The notes beneath the pieces are model-generated. The model was not told where the DNA came from. It made no database searches and worked only from the letters and a program-made list of their open reading frames with translations. A DNA stretch of 64,000 nt from Branchiostoma floridae (taxonomy: Eukaryota > Chordata > Leptocardii > Amphioxiformes > Branchiostomatidae). A program made the position numbers and the translations under genes. The stretch is from assembly GCF_000003815.2 (NCBI RefSeq), contig NC_049984.1:23839805-23903804 (forward strand). The letters are read 5' to 3'. Shown one piece after another: positions 24,201-36,300 of this stretch. The first letter of the stretch is position 1; each line of letters begins with the position of its first letter.

Positions 24201-27200
24201 GACCGCAATGTTCAGAGCCTTGGGTCGGAATGATGATGATTGGGAAGTACATGGTAGAATCGTCATCACCTGCATAAAATGCACAAAATGCGGGATGAGG
24301 AAGGGAATTTTAGACTACGTAACAATTGACTCCTATGTGCAGAATCGGGAAATATGGAGCGAGAGGGCGAAATAAAAATAAAAATGAAAATTGTAAAATG
24401 GTTGGGGTAAAGGTAACGACTAATCCAAAACATAAAGAAAAAAAGTTTTCAGCTTGAAAAAAGTACAAAAACACTATTATTGTACAGTAACAGCACCTGT
24501 ACCCACACTTTAAGGAGCTTATAATATAAAGGCCAATTTGCTACACCAGAAAGTTGGTGAATGGCTTCATTAATGGTGAAAATTTGCTGAGTAGTAATTT
24601 TCATTTTTATTTTTTTTTCCAAAAAATAGGAGTGAGCGAATCCGTGAACCAAGAAATTAAATTGATGTGGCCTTAGATAGGACAGGCAGCGTTTTTACTT
24701 CAACTGGAAGCTATGTGACTCAACTGTGTACACTAAAACACACCAAGTAACTTTCTAGCGAGGAAAGGTCAACGCCAATTACTACGGTGTGAATAGCCCG
24801 AAGGAGTGGCGGGCCATTCTCACCCTGTCTATGATGTAAATGTCATAAACACGCACCAAGCAGGTACTGTGCGGGAGGATAACCAAGGACGTTACTACTA
24901 ACGTCCTTGATATAACCTCCTTGTTCTATTTATAACGGTTTAAAAAGTTTACTTGATGACCAAAAGGTGAAGAGAGTTCTTGAAATGATGGACCTGCAAC
25001 AATTTTTGTCTCGTATTATCACGCGCTCTATCACTTCAGTTGTATTAGCACGCCTATACACATAGTAATGTATCTTGGCGTAGTGGATTAACGAGTAGTC
25101 TTTTTAACTTATGGTCTCAGGTTCGAATCCACGTTGGTGTGCTTTCTTTTTTTTCGATAATATTTCACTATTTATCACTTATACAATCGTTCATATTGAA
25201 ATTTTGCTTTCATAAGGGTTTGCTTCTTGTGTTCATTTCATAATAACCTTCTTGATACTATCCATTTGCGCTATTACAGTGTGTGTTTATTGAAATATAT
25301 TGGAGTGATACTGGTAGTTTATTGGTGAAACATTACAGATCTGGCGGTGTGGTTTACAAACATGTATTCGCAACTCGTCTGTGAAAAGGAAACAAATGAA
25401 AGAGAGACCTTTCAGACAATCCGAGTTAAATGGGCACAATATACAGTCTTCAGATTTCTAGCGAGGACACGATCCCTTCACATGCGAAGTACCCAAAATG
25501 TCGAAAATTGAACGTAAAAGAATCATGGTACGCAGTTCTAACTCAGTACAAGTAAGAATGTGGCTTTATTGCATTAGGAAATATAACGCTCGACTCCAAA
25601 TAACTAGCAAACTATTGAAAGAAAAAGGTCGACGAAAAATCGTTAATTAATAGACTAGGTATAGAATAGAATAGGTATGAACTATTCATCCCTGTCCCTT
25701 GCGTGCCACTAGACCAGTACGTGGTAATTGGGTACTTTGCATGTGAAGGGATCGTGTCCTCGCTAGAAATCTACTGGTCGTGTTTTAGAAGCGCCCCCCC
25801 CCCCCCAAAAAAAATGGCTAGTGTTGGCAGGTTTTTCTAGAGTACGGGAAACAGGAGCCCAAAGAAACTTTAATACATATACTGTCCTATGTGTCGCTAG
25901 GCACAACAAGGATACGAACAAACCTGACAAACACCCATACAGCCCCATAAAGGCTACGAGACTAAACCTAACCTCTTCTGATGTTTGGTGGCTGCTGGAT
26001 GACTGGTTTGGGTGACCTGCTCTGGGGTCTGTTCACCACTGTGTTCTCCTTCAGAACTGGATAGAGCAGGGGACAGGCCAAACCTTGGGGGTCCGTTCTG
26101 TAAGACTCCATCAGATCAGCGAGAGTTGGGTACAGTCTGTTCACATGACCCTGGAAAAGTGGTATTAAAAATGAAATTTATAATATTAGTCTGACTTTAA
26201 ACAGTGCTGGTGGTGAAACCTGTTCAAAATCTGTTGGGACCACGGGGTGCCTAGCCTCCATTGCAGGCTCTCTATGGCCTTTTTTGGCACTTTTGCTGGC
26301 CATTTGAAAATTTCAAAATTCCTTGCATGAATGATGTAGTCTTCAAAAATCAATTTATATTGCTTCAGTAAATTTTACATACTATTAGACTTTAAAGGTT
26401 ACCGCAAAAACCATGTCTGACCATAAAACCACTACAAAAATTCATGCATTTACAGTACCTGAAATAATTAATGGCATATTTATAGTCAGATTGACATGAT
26501 AAAAAAGCCCATAACAATTATGGCCTAACTTATTTACCAAGAACACAAAACCACCGCAAAAATTCATGCATTATTTACAGTACCTGAAATAATCCATGGC
26601 ATATTTATTGTCTGATTGACATGATAAAAAAGCCAATAATGATTATGGCCCAATTGTTTACAACCCAAACATGGATACAGTTTTAGTAGATAAGGCCACA
26701 ACAATTTAATTTCTTGGTTCACGGATTCGCTCGCTCCTATTTTTTGGAAATAAAAATAAAAATTACCACTCAGCAAATTTTCACCATTAACGAGACCGTT
26801 CACCAACTTTCTGGGGTAGCAAATTGGCCTTTATATCATAAGCTCCTTAAAGTGTGGGTACAGGTGCTGTTACTGTACAATAATAGTGTTTTTGTACTTT
26901 TTTCAAGCTGAAAACTTTTTTTCTTTATGTTTTGGATTAGTCGTTACCTTTACCCCAACCATTTTACAATTTTTATTTTCATTTTTATTTCGCCCTTTCG
27001 CTCCATATTTTTTATGAAAAAATCCGTGAACCAAGAAATTAAATTGGTGTGGCCTAAGTATCCGCATTTCTAACCTGGATCTGTAGATAACCGTTGCCCG
27101 TTGGCAGGATACGATACTGCCTCACGCGACCTTCGTCCCTGGAAAGCATACAAAGGTCATCACATGATGAACAAATGTTGGGCCATGTTAATTCGATCAT

Positions 27201-30200
27201 ATGGGTGACATGTATCAAGTTTCGACTGTTTCCAAAAAGAGAGAGGTTATGACCACACAATTACACAAGTGTGCAAAATGAGCAAAAATATAATGCCGTA
27301 GATTGCAGAAAAATATTGGAAAATGGATACTTATTTCATACAAGGACAAAGTCAATTTCCTGAAGTAGAAGATGAAGATGTGAAATAACAAAAATGATTC
27401 TGAATTCAGCGCTTATCGGGGACAATGCAGACCCTTGATAATACACACGCACGCACACACACACACACACACTCACACACACGCCCACGTACACTAATAC
27501 ACATCCGCATAATTGCACACACAGTTCTAATTACAATTTGATCTTATAATGATAATGTACAAATGTTGACGTTATAACCGTCTACCCACCCACAGAATGG
27601 TACCAATAAAGTGTCTGACTAGATGCATGATATGAACAATGTGACTACGTGACTAAAATTCATGGAACGTCTGGAATAGGATTTTTTGCCAGTCAGCATA
27701 CATTTTATGGATGAGTCATACTCTGGAGATGCCAAAACTAAGAAAAATCCAGCAAAAAAATGCTGCTAAATTTAAACCTCCAGTCCATTCTTCCACAAGG
27801 CTTGGTTTGTCTTACATGTATGTGCACCTCTACTAAGACCATGCGTCAGGACTTACGGCAGTTTAAGGCCTGTGACACCCGCAGATTCTCCTCAGTCGAG
27901 CAGTTATGTGGCCGTAAGTTTTGATGTAACTATCAGTTTTCAACAAAATTTGGCCAGTTGACGTAATTCACCCATATTCAATATATGATGACAAGAAAAT
28001 TCTGGATCCTGAATATTTTGGGTTAGAAAATCATTTTTTTGTAAAAAAAACGCGTGTTCGAACGTCCGGACGGTACCATAAGCGGCTTTTGCGGGGGTCC
28101 CTTTTTGTTAGCCGCATCTGGTTATGTCAATATTTGATAAATACTAGATCAATATCTTTAACATTCAACATTAATAAGTCTTAAGAAAAGTAATTAGGAA
28201 CTTGTTTTCGCAATGTAACATTAGATACTGACATTGGACCGCTCTAAACTGAACGTCCAGTCCGGCGGGGTCACATGCGGTCACACAAGTTCGAATTTCA
28301 TGTTCGACCAAAATTGACAGGCCTTAAACTGCCTGAGGACACTCGTTCCCATTTCAATAATGTTTATTCTAAGACTTGTCTATAGAGGGGAACAAGGGCG
28401 CTGTGGCCTTGAGAGCAGATCCTCTAGCTTAGCAAGCATAACATTCTGATTTACCAGGGAAACTTTTGGGTCACATGTGGCCATAATTATTATTTTTTTT
28501 AAAGAAGCAAAAATCAATGAGCGCGTGGATGTCATCCATAAGATCAAGTCAGTGTGACCTTACTATAAAATGAAAGTTGTTAAATATTTATACATTTCTT
28601 GGAATTGTAGCAATGCAAATCAATGGTCTAAAAGGGAAACATTGCCAATATCAGACGCCATCAGCTCAACAAATACATTACAAAAGCACTTTAGATAAAT
28701 GTTCATGATGTTGGGATTCTACATTGGTCAGTCCTTCACAAATTTTATTTTCGTATTGTTACTTTAGCCATTGAACTTGAAAAATTATATGTTTAGTGTG
28801 GTTTGTCATTGAGTGTGTTAATGTACGTGGACAGCATATATCAAGAAGGGGTGTGCCTAAACACCAAAAACGACCACAAACGACCCAGAAACACCACAAA
28901 CGACCACAAATGACTCTAATATGCAGTGTATATGGGTCAAAGACCCTGTGTGGCGCTCTGGGGACATTGTTTATACATTTATGAATTTAAAAAACGCAGC
29001 AAGTCCTACGTATTCACCAGTTATTTCGAGTTAGTCCGGTTTCAAGATTAAAGCAATTCTTGGCCACCATGTTGGATCGTGCTTGCTTGCATTTGAGGCT
29101 GAAAAACACTTAATATACAAGTTTTATAAGTTGAAAATGATACAATTGCGGTATGCTATAATCTATGAACCAACGGCTTCCATAGGTTTATCGCCATGTC
29201 GACTATGGAACCGAGGAAGGTATCGAGAACTTCTCCATGCAGACCCCTAGCACAGGCGATCCAACATGGCGACCAAGAATTGCTTTGATCTTGAAACCAG
29301 CGGACTAACTTGAATTAACTGGTGAATACGTAGGACTTGTTGCGTTTTTTAAATTCATAAATGTATATTAAACAATGTCTCCAGAGTGCCACACAAGGTC
29401 TTTGACCCATATACACTGCATATTAGAGTCGTTTGTGGTCGTTTGTGGTGTTTCTGTGTCGTTTGTGGTCGTTTGTGGTGTTTAGGTAGACCTATCAAGA
29501 AGCTGTAGATGGATCTTCATGATATTTTCTAGATGTGTAGGTATCAGATTAGCAAAGGTCAAGTTCAATAATGGGCCTCCTAGTGGCTCTCTACAGTACT
29601 GCAGCAGAATGTCAGGCATTGCACTATCTTTGACTTTGACTTTGACTTTGACTATCTCCTGTTCTGGACCATGATCTTTTTTAGCTGTTGTGGTTATGTG
29701 TTTTGGCCTACTAGCAGCCTTGTTGGAACTGCAGGATCTGACTTAATTTCTGACTTTTAAAGAGAATGAGCCAAGATGGGGTTTAAAGAACATTGATGAA
29801 CAGTGATTTTTTTTAATTATTTGTACATAGCTTAATTCATGTCTTACATATTTTTTGCTCATCGTTTAAATCACATACAAATTTTCATTATTTCTGTGAA
29901 TTTAACAAATCCACTGCATGCCATGACAGAAAAATCTAAGCAAACTAACGAGATAGAAAGGCGGAACATTGATAGATATAGATTATGCAAATGATATCTA
30001 GCATTTGAACAATACCTGACCTGTGCTATAATTTCAAGGTGGTAAATGATGTGAATTCCATACTAGTGACATTTAAAGGTAAAAGGTCTTCCTTAAATAG
30101 ATAACATTAGACATAGAGAATGCAAATGAGGACCTAATTTTCATAATTGATGAGGGCATGCTTGCATAGCCTTTCCTGCTATTTGGGTATAGAAAACGAT

Positions 30201-30652
30201 CAGATGATATCATATGTTAAGAAAATAAGTGCATTAATGATTTACAATGGAATATCAGTCGTAAAGATTAATGTTGACATCATCTGGCGAAGGTATGGGG
30301 TCGTGGAACTCTTTCGAGTCCATATCATGCAACCCGGAAGTGATCGGGATTCACGCCCAACTTGTGAACGCTGTCGTTGCTGCAGCTAAATCACGCAACT
30401 GGTAACGTACAGTGGGGTTAATAAACAATATCAACATGCCCACGAATTAATAAATATGTTGTGTAGGAGTATATAAGGTCGATAAGTTTGCCTGCATACA
30501 GAAATAGTGACGTACCAAATGCACAGTGCGTAGGCCCCCTCCCTTTTCTCGCTGTCTCTCACCAGGAAGCTTCCCGTCTGCATGCCCGCTGCCACGAGCA
30601 GTCCCTCCGCCTGGTCTTTGGTGATCCCCGGGTGGTGCCACGGGGCAGCCAT
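21212..30652 (-). CDS. SH2 - PTB - PTB adaptor with ITIM/ITSM-like tail, five exons
   Basis: Predicted cytoplasmic phosphotyrosine adaptor, 388 aa. Exons (minus) are 30652-30516, 27138-27075, 26150-25973, 24269-23623 and 21352-21212; junction phases 2, 0, 1, 0 all fit. Residues about 5-101 form one SH2 domain split over exons 1-3, with GSFLVRDSE and the pocket Arg32, then HVNRLYPTLADLMESY. Exon 4 holds two IRS/DOK-type PTB domains (about 133-228 and 234-330). Both have the RRYG signature (183-186, 281-284) and G[RS][KR]CASGEG. The tail carries YVDV (Tyr346), VTYAEL (Tyr354, ITIM pattern), YMDQ (Tyr375) and TEYSTI (Tyr382, ITSM pattern). DOK proteins have PH plus one PTB and no SH2; tensins have SH2 plus a different PTB class. 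The start ATG has G at +4, and the promoter-like segment lies just upstream. An acceptor-like CAG precedes the ATG, so another 5' exon cannot be excluded. Confidence 0.85.
21391..21620. mobile_element. MITE with AAAAAGTAGTTACTCAAGCA ends
   Basis: ATGCCAAAAAGTAGTTACTC...AAGCAACTGGATATGG at the left pairs with CCACATCCAGTTGCTTGAGT...AACTACTTTTTGCC at the right. It begins about 40 bp into the intron before the adaptor's last exon. A diverged end occurs near 52339. Confidence 0.7.
21621..23622 (-). other. Intron 4 of the adaptor: decayed MITEs
   Basis: Contains ACGGATATAGGTTACC-type ends near 22310-22380 and 22500-22550. Also two elements with ends reading GTAAATGCAGAAACTTTCGC / CATAAATGC...TTTACAGTAC (about 22618-22835 and 23121-23282), rich in GCGGTGGTTTTAAGTTCGC. 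A solo ATATGGATGACATTTGC end lies near 22905. No additional exon recognised. Confidence 0.5.
24352..24673. mobile_element. MITE, AGGCCACACCAATTTGATTT family, copy 2 (reverse, truncated)
   Basis: Reverse-oriented relative of the copy at 19591, in adaptor intron 3. It ends AAATTGATGTGGCCTTA but lacks the other terminal repeat, stopping at ATATGGAGCGAGAGGGCG. Confidence 0.75.
25077..25142 (+). repeat. tRNA-like SINE head or tRNA pseudogene
   Basis: CTTGGCGTAGTGGATTAACG resembles an A box and GGTTCGAATCC is a perfect B box of an RNA polymerase III internal promoter. The ends do not pair into an acceptor stem, so I do not call a functional tRNA. Confidence 0.45.
25452..25772. mobile_element. MITE with AGATTTCTAGCGAGGACACG ends
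   Basis: AGATTTCTAGCGAGGACACG...ATCCCTTCACATGCGAAGTA at the left is mirrored by TACTTTGCATGTGAAGGGAT...CGTGTCCTCGCTAGAAATCT at the right, 320 bp, in adaptor intron 3. A partial end also occurs near 24750. Confidence 0.8.
26456..26652. repeat. Two-copy tandem duplication, period about 124 bp
   Basis: ACCTGAAATAATTAATGGCA...TATTTATAGTCAGATTGACA...TGATAAAAAAGCCCATAAC recurs at about 26580 with small changes, within adaptor intron 2. Confidence 0.7.
26693..27055. mobile_element. MITE, AGGCCACACCAATTTGATTT family, copy 3
   Basis: AGGCCACAACAATTTAATTT...GGTTCACGGATTCGC to TCCGTGAACCAAGAAATTAA...ATTGGTGTGGCCT, 363 bp. It ends 19 bp from the 5' splice site of adaptor exon 2 (27075), inside intron 2. 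Confidence 0.82.
27444..27500. repeat. CA-rich microsatellite
   Basis: An interrupted (AC)n run between ACACGCACGCACACACACAC and CACACGCCCACG, in adaptor intron 1. Confidence 0.8.
28855..29490. repeat. Long palindromic fold-back element
   Basis: Arms of about 220 bp (28855-29080 and 29258-29490) are reverse complements. Outer ends read GTGTGCCTAAACACCAAAAA / GTGGTGTTTAGGTAGACC and inner ends TTGGCCACCATGTTGGATCG / CGATCCAACATGGCGACCAA. A spacer of about 180 bp lies between. Each outer arm carries short ACGACCACAA direct repeats. Lies in adaptor intron 1. No transposase. Confidence 0.85.
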
Positions 30653-30818
30653 GACACCCTGCTTCCGATCAAAACCAACTCCAACAGAATAGATAACGTT
30701 ACAAGCTGTGTTGTCTTAAAACCCTTCTTCTATCACCACCAAGACTCAAATGGGCACTGTGCTCTCAAAGTCTGAGTCAATCACGGTCCGTCAATCACCG
30801 TGTGAACTTCAAGAATGT

Positions 30819-30958
30819 CTCTCATTGGTTGTTTGGCTGTTAGTGGGCGGAGCCAAATGGACGACGTGATAAGAAGCGACCTTCGTGTTCCTGGAAGCAA
30901 GGACGCTCACATTTTAGCGCTCTCCCATTGGTTGTTTACAGGGAAGTGGGCGGAGCCA
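30819..30958 (-). promoter_or_regulatory. Duplicated CCAAT/GC-box promoter of the adaptor gene
   Basis: Two near-copies, 103 bp apart, each hold inverted CCAAT (ATTGG at 30824-30828 and 30927-30931) and GGGCGG (30845-30850 and 30948-30953) in the shared frame CATTGGTTGTTT...GTGGGCGGAGCCA. They sit 170-300 bp upstream of the adaptor's first ATG on the minus strand. No TATA box seen. Promoter role is inferred from motif content and position. Confidence 0.5.
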
Positions 30959-31163
30959 TCTCAGAGTGTATTGCCGATCGCACGTTCACGTTTATGACAC
31001 GGGTGCACCGTTCGGGTTAATGGTCTAGACAGTGACGCTGCACCCTTCCCCGCCACATACACGCGAAATAAAAGAATCAAGGGAAATGTCTCAGCCAAGG
31101 TGGTCGAGGCTTATATTTACAGTGCCGCTTGCAATTGTGTGCGAGATTGTGTATGGACAGTAG

Positions 31164-31465
31164 TAAGGGATGGGTACCGGTACGGTGTTGGACCGGTCCA
31201 GAAAAAAAACGGGCCTGAAAAAAATCAGTGGACCGGACTTTGGACGGATTAGAAAATGGACAGATTATACCGGCAGGCGTCCTGTGTTTTGGGCCTTACC
31301 GGTCCAATACAATAACATATCAAGTGCGAAGAAAAGGAGAGTTGATAGTCATTTTTAGTTTTCAGGGCTCAATTAGATCCAGTTTCAGGTTCGGATCTGG
31401 ACCTGATCCTCTGGACCTGGACCGTACCTGGACATGATTTTTTTCTGTACCGGTGCCCACCCCTA
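31164..31465. mobile_element. hAT-like MITE, copy 5 (short)
   Basis: TAAGGGATGGGTACCGGTAC to GTACCGGTGCCCACCCCTA. The flanking 8-mers ATGGACAG and GTGGACAG are likely a diverged target duplication. Internally deleted relative to the 430-bp copies. Confidence 0.7.
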
Positions 31466-31880
31466 GTGGACAGCATAGTTATGTAACTGGATATGTACAA
31501 GATCATGTAACGCACGCTATAAAAAAACATCAATGCAAATACTATGAATACAACTTCTGAATATAAATATTACTAAGAACTTTCCCTGCATATTCAATAA
31601 GAAAATGCTGTAATCTAAAAAGTGAGGGAAAGCTTTCTGGAAAAAAATGAAAACAACTACTGCTGCTTATTAATTAGTACAAATTTATTGTTTTTATAGA
31701 GTTCGATTGAGGTATATTTGTACATACGCATACATGTCTACTAAGTAAAGTACATTGCTGCGCATTTCGTATTATTTCACAATACGGTTAGGTAATGTTG
31801 ACTGAAACAGATGTCCATTCTTTGGCCTTGATAATTTTTTTATTTATTTTTTATTCACATATATCACATTGATCATTTCC

Positions 31881-32475
31881 AAGGCCACAGCAAGTAAATT
31901 TTATGGATGACATCCTCTGCAGACTGCAAAAATCATGAGATGGGCAAAAAAACCAAGATGGGTAAAAAAACAGGGTAAGAAATAAGATGGCAATTTTTCA
32001 AAATAGATTATACCATATAAACGTAGCATGGGTGTAAGGAGCCCCGGTAGAAATAGTATAGTACCTATTTTTAGGGCAGCGAGTGTAAGAAGCCCCGGTA
32101 GAAGTAGGGTGGTGCCCAGGCTACCAGAAACGAACGTTCTAACAAAGAAATGAAGTGACAAAATATGGTATTACAGCAAACAAGGCATTCATTCATGTAT
32201 CTAAGAATTGTACTAGTAAAGTGACACTAGTGTGCACGTGGTAGACTGGTATCACTAACCATGCATGTTGGCAACTACGCCCATGGCTTCCATATTGGTG
32301 CCACTCATACAGCTAGTACTTAATCCAGCAAGTTCACTTCTGCAACATATTAACAGTCAATACTACCTCTCTTCAATTCTACAATCATACAATTTATTAG
32401 GTTACAGCATATATCTGACCATCCCTGAAGAAGAATTTTTTTTCTGAAATCAGGCGAAAATTATGAGCACGTGGG
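31881..32475. mobile_element. MITE, GGCCACAGCAAGTAAATT family (one end eroded)
   Basis: AAGGCCACAGCAAGTAAATT...TTATGGATGACATCC is intact at the left. The right end decays after GAGCACGTGGGTGTCTTC. The interior includes a short direct repeat GTAAG[GA]AGCCCCGGTAGAA (about 32034 and 32087). Confidence 0.65.
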
Positions 32476-32768
32476 TGTCTTCGCATCACCAAGGACGATC
32501 ACCAAGGACGATATATACATCAAACCTCCTCGATATCATGAATACATGTAATACCTAGAACAGAAAATGACAATTTGCAAGGTCTGCGCATGTCAAGTTA
32601 TGAGTATGCAGTACTATGTAGTTATAGTATAGAATTGAGTAAAATGTTAATGTGTCACACTAATACAAGAGTTCACAGACCTCAAATCCCCGTTACTCTT
32701 GGGTAATTTTCTTGCCTCATCTTGCCTGATTAATCAATTCGGACAAAATAATTTCCTGCCACCTATGA

Positions 32769-32830
32769 TCCACTGCTCACTGAGTAACGTGTTCTATCTG
32801 CATAACGTGACGTCACGGCAGCAGTGGATT
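32769..32830. mobile_element. Short palindromic element (TCCACTGCTCACTGAGT...AGCAGTGGA)
   Basis: TCCACTGCTCACTGAGTAAC and ATAACGTGACGTCACGGCAG followed by CAGTGGA. Related units at 37968-38025 and, as a divergent pair, at 45345-45545. All contain ACGTGACGTCAC, which includes a perfect TGACGTCA (CRE-like) palindrome. Confidence 0.6.
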
Positions 32831-33370
32831 GTTCATTCCTTGACAAAGACTGATACTGTGTAGTTGAAAATTTGGGCGAGTCCAATTTTTGTGTTGGAAA
32901 TTACAGTTCAACTAGTTCAAGAATTCCTTGACACATTTGACCTATGACTTTCGGAACTGCGGACACACACCACTACTCACAAACAGACAAACAAACTGAC
33001 TCAAAATCTCTGAAAGGTCGTTCCAAGATAAAACAATCATCCTTGACTTCAACGATGACAAAATCATGTTCAGGTGCGCCTCCTAGACTCCACTATCAAA
33101 ACTGCAGTATGTGACACAGCTTAGACCTTTTTGCTTATTTCCTCATCACCTAACACTTAGCAGGTTTCCATTCCAATGCAACTAAATAAAGCATTCTAAA
33201 ACATAAATCTTTTAGATGTACTACTAGGTTGGAGAATCTTTTTCTTCTGGAATGATAGTGAACAGAAATGAAGCTATTTTCGCAATCAATTTTGACATAT
33301 TCTACACCAACACAAACATGCAAAGTTTTACTGAGAAGTCATTGCTAATAATACACATCTGTTCGGTGCA

Positions 33371-36300
33371 CTAGGCCTTTTGAACCGGTAGTTCTTTACT
33401 CTGCTGGACCATCATCTCCCCCATAGACCTCAGCTGTACCGAGACGGCTTTCAGAGTGGCCTCCATGTCCTCCAACCTCCGGCGTAAGTCCTCTTGCTCT
33501 TCCGAAGGGCTGTAGGAAGATGCCACAACATCAAAGTGATAGTACAATGCTAAACTTTCTTCGAACACAAAGTCATGCGTGGATCAAATTTACAACGACC
33601 ATTGTTGCCTTTTTCATTTAATAATTACCAATCACGCGATAGTTACTGACATGTGATCTTATTCACACGTGACACGGATACGTGACGTCAGCAATTGATC
33701 AAACGTGCCAGGAAGTCCACCGTCTCTGTTATTAAAGCGGTGCCATTCTCCTGCACAGAACCTCGTCCGCGGCCCTATACTATACGATTGGGTGGCTCTG
33801 CTAAACCGGGCTGAGGTTTCTACTTTTGTGGGCGTGGCCTCTTACTCAGCCAATTGGACTGTCAGCTTTAACTAAAGAAAGCACTTAGGCAATTCTATAA
33901 TTGACTGAAAACCAAAAGGAGGGCAAGCCCAAAAAATTAAAGACCCCTCCCCAGTTTAGCAGAGCCTTCCCAGATATGTTTATTGTGTAGGCTGTGGTTT
34001 AGTCTTTGTATACAAGAATGGGTGATAATATAATATTGACAGTGAAAATAAACAATTTTGCATTGCTCACGGATATATACATCATATACATGTATTTATA
34101 AGTTCTGCTTATTCGCTAAAAATTAATATCAAATTAAGAGTGTTTGTAAATGATTCTTAATATATTTTGAGCATTACCTTTTCTCAGTTCTTCCCATCTC
34201 CCCTTCATCCTCGGTTATGTCCAAAAACTGTCTTGTCTGAGGAAAGACAAAATGTTACATATTATTTTACACTATAGATACAAGCAGCTTTATGCATATC
34301 CTTTACGGCTTGGTACTACCGTGTTCCGTATTGGTAAAGCTCCCTCATACATGGGGAAATTTCCCTAGCTCTTAACGTCAAGTCCTAAGCTGCAAATTTT
34401 CAAATAGCGTGCATGTCGGATGAGCGACACAAGCGGAATCGAATCCAGCTGCAGAGACAGGGTCGCTGCTGGCTAACCACTGGACTACGCACTCTACGCA
34501 GAACACTACTCACTCATCGAAGGCTAGCCACATAATTCCAAAAGCACCCCTACACCTCCTCTGCACTAAAATGCTTTGTCCCAGTCCTTACCTTGTCCAT
34601 ACAGGAGGGTTGGTTAGTGTCCATCCAGGTCAGCACTCGGGCGCGGTCAGCAAAGGCTGACCAGAAACCGGACGCCTTGTCCAACATGTGTTCTGCCTGG
34701 AGGTAGAAATGCCTCGTGTCATGTGGTAAGTGATTAAAAATTCGTGGAAAGAAGTCGTTTTCTTGTGTTCTAGTCTTCTACAGATATGCTCTGGTATACT
34801 CCTAGGTTACAGGTTACAGTCTCCTTTCAGTTCAAAACTAAGTCCTCCCACTTATAAAGTTAGTGTGGTGTTGACCTTATTTTAGGGGTAAACATTTATC
34901 TAACTTATCAAAATCTGTCATCCCTTTGCATAAACGCCTTTCCAAAACCCATTGGCTACTCTTGAACAATTCCAATTTGACCAGAGCCATCTATTGTAAA
35001 ATGCCTATGTAAAAAATCAGGACGACGTCAGAATATGCGTTCAGGACATTGTATAGCACTTATTATTATTGGCACATAGAGCAGCAAGTTTCCTTGCTGT
35101 TTCAGTAGCAGGGTATATTGTGGATAGGGTTTGCTAGCCCTTTAACGTGCTATAGGTGACCAGGTTTGAATTACCCTAGTCTCTAATTTAACATTGCCAA
35201 ATAACTAAAACCAGGAGCTCAACTGTGCTGTTGCTACCAGTTGAGCCACAGGGACATCCCTCATGAAAATATTACCTGGTGGATTCTCCGGTTGAACGCA
35301 GCTTTAGCTCTGACGTCACGGATGTCTACAGCGTCCAAGGTCAAGGCGATCTAAATGATAGCGAACGTCAGAGCAATAGATTATTAGTCGTACAATATAT
35401 AAGTTCCCATCACGGTGGAACCGCGTGGCACAGTGGTATTGTGTTCGCCTCGTGACCGAGAGGTTGCGGGATCGAATCCGCCTGCCGTGCTGCCGATCTT
35501 GTGCCCTTGGGAAAGGCACTTTCACAAATAACACGACTTTCCTCACTTTACTCAAGTGAAAATGAGTCGTCCCTCGGATAGGACGTTAAATGGAGGTCCC
35601 GTGTCTGGGGAGAGCCATACCCCGGGCACGTTAAAGAACCCGCCACATGTGCGACGGTGCGGTGTGAGCGGTTCAAAACCTACAGTACCTTGGCCGCACC
35701 TGGGGCAATTACTGTCGTATTGAGGTCACCTGAGTGGCGCCGAATGGCAGCTCGCTCCAGACACTTGCGACAGTCGTATTGCGGTCACCTGAGTGGCGCC
35801 GAATGGCGGCTCGCTCCAGACCCTTGCGATTTAGCCCCGCCTATTGTAAGCTCCTCGCAATTCAGCCCCTGGCTGCAAAGAGTGAGTAGTCGGCCCACCC
35901 AATAACAATAACAACAAAATCCCTTTTCAACAACTGGCAATATGCTATTGAACTAAGACATACAAGTATGTACAACCACAACCTACGTTTTATCTATTCA
36001 GTTTTACCACTTGTGTGGAAGGATTGATATTACAGGTGACTATCACCTTTGCAAGATGCCATAACGGAGACCGGACTGTAAGGTTTGATCCACTCACACC
36101 GGAAAGGACCCCTAGTCTTTTCGATAGGTGTGGTGAGTTCTTTAACGTGCTCGAGATATGGCTCTCTCCGAACACGGGACCTCCATTTAACGTCCTATCC
36201 GAGGAATGGCCCTAGCCGAAGCTAGGTACTCATTTTCACCTAAGTGAAGAGACTAATGTCGTATAAAGTGCCTTTCCCAAGGGCACAACGTCGGGACAAA

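Larger units (their letters stand above)
31466..33370. other. Intergenic region between adaptor and TRPA-type gene
   Basis: Holds a GGCCACAGCAAGTAAATT-family element (31881-32475) and a short palindromic element (32769-32830). The rest is AT-rich with no gene signal. The 3' UTR of the channel gene should lie just below 33371; no clear polyadenylation signal was fixed. Confidence 0.5.

Noticed and set aside
25077-25142. Functional tRNA gene
   Set aside because: A and B boxes are present but the 5' and 3' ends do not form an acceptor stem.
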